In this document: positions 62,801 to 64,000 of the stretch, piece after piece
Numbering within the stretch: position 1 is the first letter of the stretch
Layout: each line of letters opens with the position of its first letter
DNA from: Molossus alvarezi
Taxonomy: Eukaryota; Chordata; Mammalia; Chiroptera; Molossidae
DNA: 64,000 bases
Reading direction: 5' to 3'
NCBI GenBank assembly: GCA_037176705.1
Contig: CM073905.1
Span: forward strand, 34,318,986-34,382,985
Notes under the pieces: generated by a model
Told to the model about the DNA's origin: nothing
The model's database searches: none
The model's input: the letters and a program-made list of their open reading frames with translations, nothing else
Made by a program: the position numbers and the translations under genes

Positions 62801-63221
62801 CTAGTGACATGATGGTTTCAGTTGCCAGGTGGTAGAGAAAATCAGCTCACAAAACAGGGCATGTCTAGTAGCCAAGTCAGGTAGTCATGAGACTTAAATG
62901 CTAAAAAAGCTCTCTCAGGTCTCAAAGTCCCAGGTTCACTAACAGGATCAGCATGAGTCAAGTGACAGGTCCTTCGGGGACTCTTACCTGGTGATGGAAC
63001 AGCACCTCCTCTTCCAGCTGTACCCCACAGAATTCACAGGGGATGATGATGCTGTCCTCCACAGAGGGCGAATTGCTCAGGCCCATCAAAGAGTCTATCT
63101 GGTTACTTGTAGCCTGCTGCAGAAACTTCTGGAAGATGACATCTGGATCTTCCTCTACTCCTTTGGGGGAAGTGCTACCCATATTAAACGAAGGTAAGGC
63201 ACAGGAAGGGTTACAGCTTGT
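59025..63221 (-). CDS. TRAFD1: TRAFD1, 3' part (5 exons visible)
   Basis: TRAF-type zinc finger domain-containing protein 1 (FLN29), a cytoplasmic protein known to restrain TLR and RIG-I-like receptor signalling. Five exons on the - strand: 63221-62988, 61797-61677, 61034-60695, 60195-60123 and 59895 to about 59025 (stop 59844-59842), all with consistent phases. The protein shows FQKFLQQATSNQIDSLMGLS, a C-x2-C...H-x3-C zinc-knuckle split over an intron, a long Ser/Pro/Asn-rich region and the acidic end GAGDAEEEEE. The first exons and promoter lie beyond 64000. The frame is intact and nothing looks broken. Confidence 0.95.
59047..59052 (-). terminator. TRAFD1: TRAFD1 poly(A) signal
   Basis: AATAAA on the - strand within AGAAATAAAGTTTG; cleavage expected near 59025. 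No second signal lies downstream of it before the minisatellite. Confidence 0.82.
60123..60195 (-). CDS. TRAFD1: TRAFD1 small exon
   Basis: 73 bases coding GRSEGGRSSRVTPTTASFRS, RTAK. Acceptor TCTTGCAG, donor AAAG|GTAATG, phases 2 to 0. The Arg/Ser content suggests phosphorylation or RNA or protein contact (inference). Confidence 0.95.
60413..60661 (+). mobile_element. VES-type SINE in a TRAFD1 intron, close to a donor
   Basis: CCCTGGCCAGTTTGGCTAAG head, B box GGTTCGACTCCGGCC, GTGTGTGTGT run in the body, GTGAGGATTGAAAAAG tail. Duplicated AAAAGTTCCTCTACTG at 60397 and, diverged, at 60662. It lies 33 bases from the donor at 60694 and is antisense to TRAFD1. Confidence 0.92.
60695..61034 (-). 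CDS. TRAFD1: TRAFD1 exon (Ser/Pro/Asn-rich region)
   Basis: Codes DLSSRYMDDIKQETTKESTY, PLPPSIPINHIKITCNRVST, SKSGPKPGSQPSPPRVMQLN, NFDSQDIRGQNRNSHNGAAA and so on to PENLAPSFSCGPSGRYGS. Probably disordered. Acceptor CTTCGCAG, donor CAAG|GTAAGA, phases 1 to 2. Confidence 0.95.
61316..61353. repeat. (ATG)n trinucleotide repeat
   Basis: AATAATGATGATGATGATGA with a GACTG interruption, then more GATGATGATGA, in the TRAFD1 intron. Confidence 0.9.
61677..61797 (-). CDS. TRAFD1: TRAFD1 exon completing the zinc knuckle
   Basis: Codes DQCDQRPATANNHVTEGFPR, RDFQPRETSPELPKRRVRHQ. Its first codons supply the last Cys of the knuckle. Acceptor TTGTTAG, donor CACCAGG|GTATTA, phase out 1. Confidence 0.94.
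62071..62298 (-). mobile_element. VES-type SINE with target-site duplication, in a TRAFD1 intron
   Basis: Reverse complement GCCCTGGCCGGTTTGGCTCA, B box GGTTCGATTCCAGTC, body TCTCTTTCTC, GTGAGGATTAAAAAAC tail. AGCATGCCTATACTTT at 62055-62070 and 62299-62314. Same orientation as TRAFD1. Confidence 0.95.
62988..63221 (-). CDS. TRAFD1: TRAFD1 exon with zinc-finger start
   Basis: Codes NPSCALPSFNMGSTSPKGVE, EDPDVIFQKFLQQATSNQID, SLMGLSNSPSVEDSIIIPCE, FCGVQLEEEVLFHHQ. Donor CAG|GTAAGA. The acceptor is probably GAGACAG just right of 63221, behind a long T-tract; the nearby GAG or CAAG would change one to three codons. 63222-64000 shows only T-rich and non-coding intron sequence. Confidence 0.9.
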
Positions 63222-64000
63222 CTGTCTCAAAAAAAAGAAAAAAAAAAGTTAAGAAAAAAAAATTCTTTAGAAGTCACAAAATTTTAGTAATGCTTAATTA
63301 TTGAGGAGAGGAACTGGAAAGGAGCAGGGGAACACGCATGTAATACTTTCCTTTTAGTTTAAACATTTCTGTGCCTTTTTTTTTTTACTGTGCTCATGTG
63401 ACCATTCTTTTCAAATCAATGTGAAAGGATTCAAGACTCTCCCACAGCCATACAGTAAGAGGCCCAAATATTCTTTGTCATCCTGTTAATGGATTTTCTT
63501 ATGTTGCTCCCAAACCAAAAACTAGGTATATTCAAATACTGTATTATTCCACTTATGGCAATACTTAAGTTTTGAAAATGCTAGACTAGACCAAACCAAA
63601 TCAGAGAGAGCAAGAGTGTGAGGGAAAAGTAGTTCCCTCCAACAGGCGATCCTCCAACAAAGGCTGTGATTCTCTAGTCGTTCCTAAATGGCTCAAGAAC
63701 TTTCAATCATTCAAAAAATATCTGACACCTCTCATATACCAAATATTAAGATTCAGAAACCAGGAAAACCCAGAATCTGTCCTCAAGGAACTCAACCTAG
63801 TGGTGTAAATGACGGGATCAGGAGACCATATCACAGGTGACAGACTAAAAGAGAAGCGGGCACAAAACTTTTGGGGAATGCACAGGTGGGACCTCTGACC
63901 TAGCATTCAGAGTGTCACTCAGGATGGTTTCTTGGAAGTCGTGTCTGAACCAAGTCTACGAGTAAGGGGTCTGTGGTAACGGGTATGTTGAGAAGGCAGA

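Overview
The window is vertebrate nuclear DNA and almost certainly comes from a vespertilionid bat. Coding sequence is split into short exons with GT-AG introns. The introns are crowded with tRNA-derived SINEs of the VES type (A-box/B-box head, CT-rich body, A-rich tail), and there are also a HAL1-type LINE and a short mariner-like inverted-repeat element, a mix typical of vespertilionids. Species cannot be fixed from the sequence.

Positions 98 to about 53,885 on the + strand hold the C-terminal half of HECTD4, a giant HECT-type E3 ubiquitin ligase. I traced 35 consecutive coding exons whose splice phases all agree. They join to one open frame of about 2,245 residues ending at the TGA at 51,889-51,891, followed by a 2-kb 3' UTR with a single AATAAA at 53,861. 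Encoded in order are a helical region, a B30.2/SPRY domain (exons 5-9), an acidic tract, a long alpha-helical region, a 1.3-kb exon with a Ser-rich linker and a basic cluster, what looks like an RRM fold interrupted by a 147-residue insert, a Lys/Pro-rich linker and the C-terminal HECT domain with its catalytic Cys codon at 51,790-51,792. The 5' half of the gene and its promoter lie left of the window.

Positions 53,886-59,022 are intergenic: an old antisense L1 carrying a SINE and a mariner-like element, several VES SINEs, and a 45-bp minisatellite. Positions 59,023-64,000 on the - strand hold the 3' part of TRAFD1 (FLN29), a TRAF-type zinc-finger protein that dampens innate immune signalling. 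Five exons are visible, ending in an acidic C-terminus. The tail-to-tail HECTD4/TRAFD1 order is the usual mammalian arrangement.

The locus is ordinary and I see no undescribed system. The points most worth checking are the split RRM-like fold in HECTD4, a GC-AG intron, an ambiguous tandem acceptor, a 21-bp duplication that copies a splice acceptor, two minisatellites and several unusual SINE structures.
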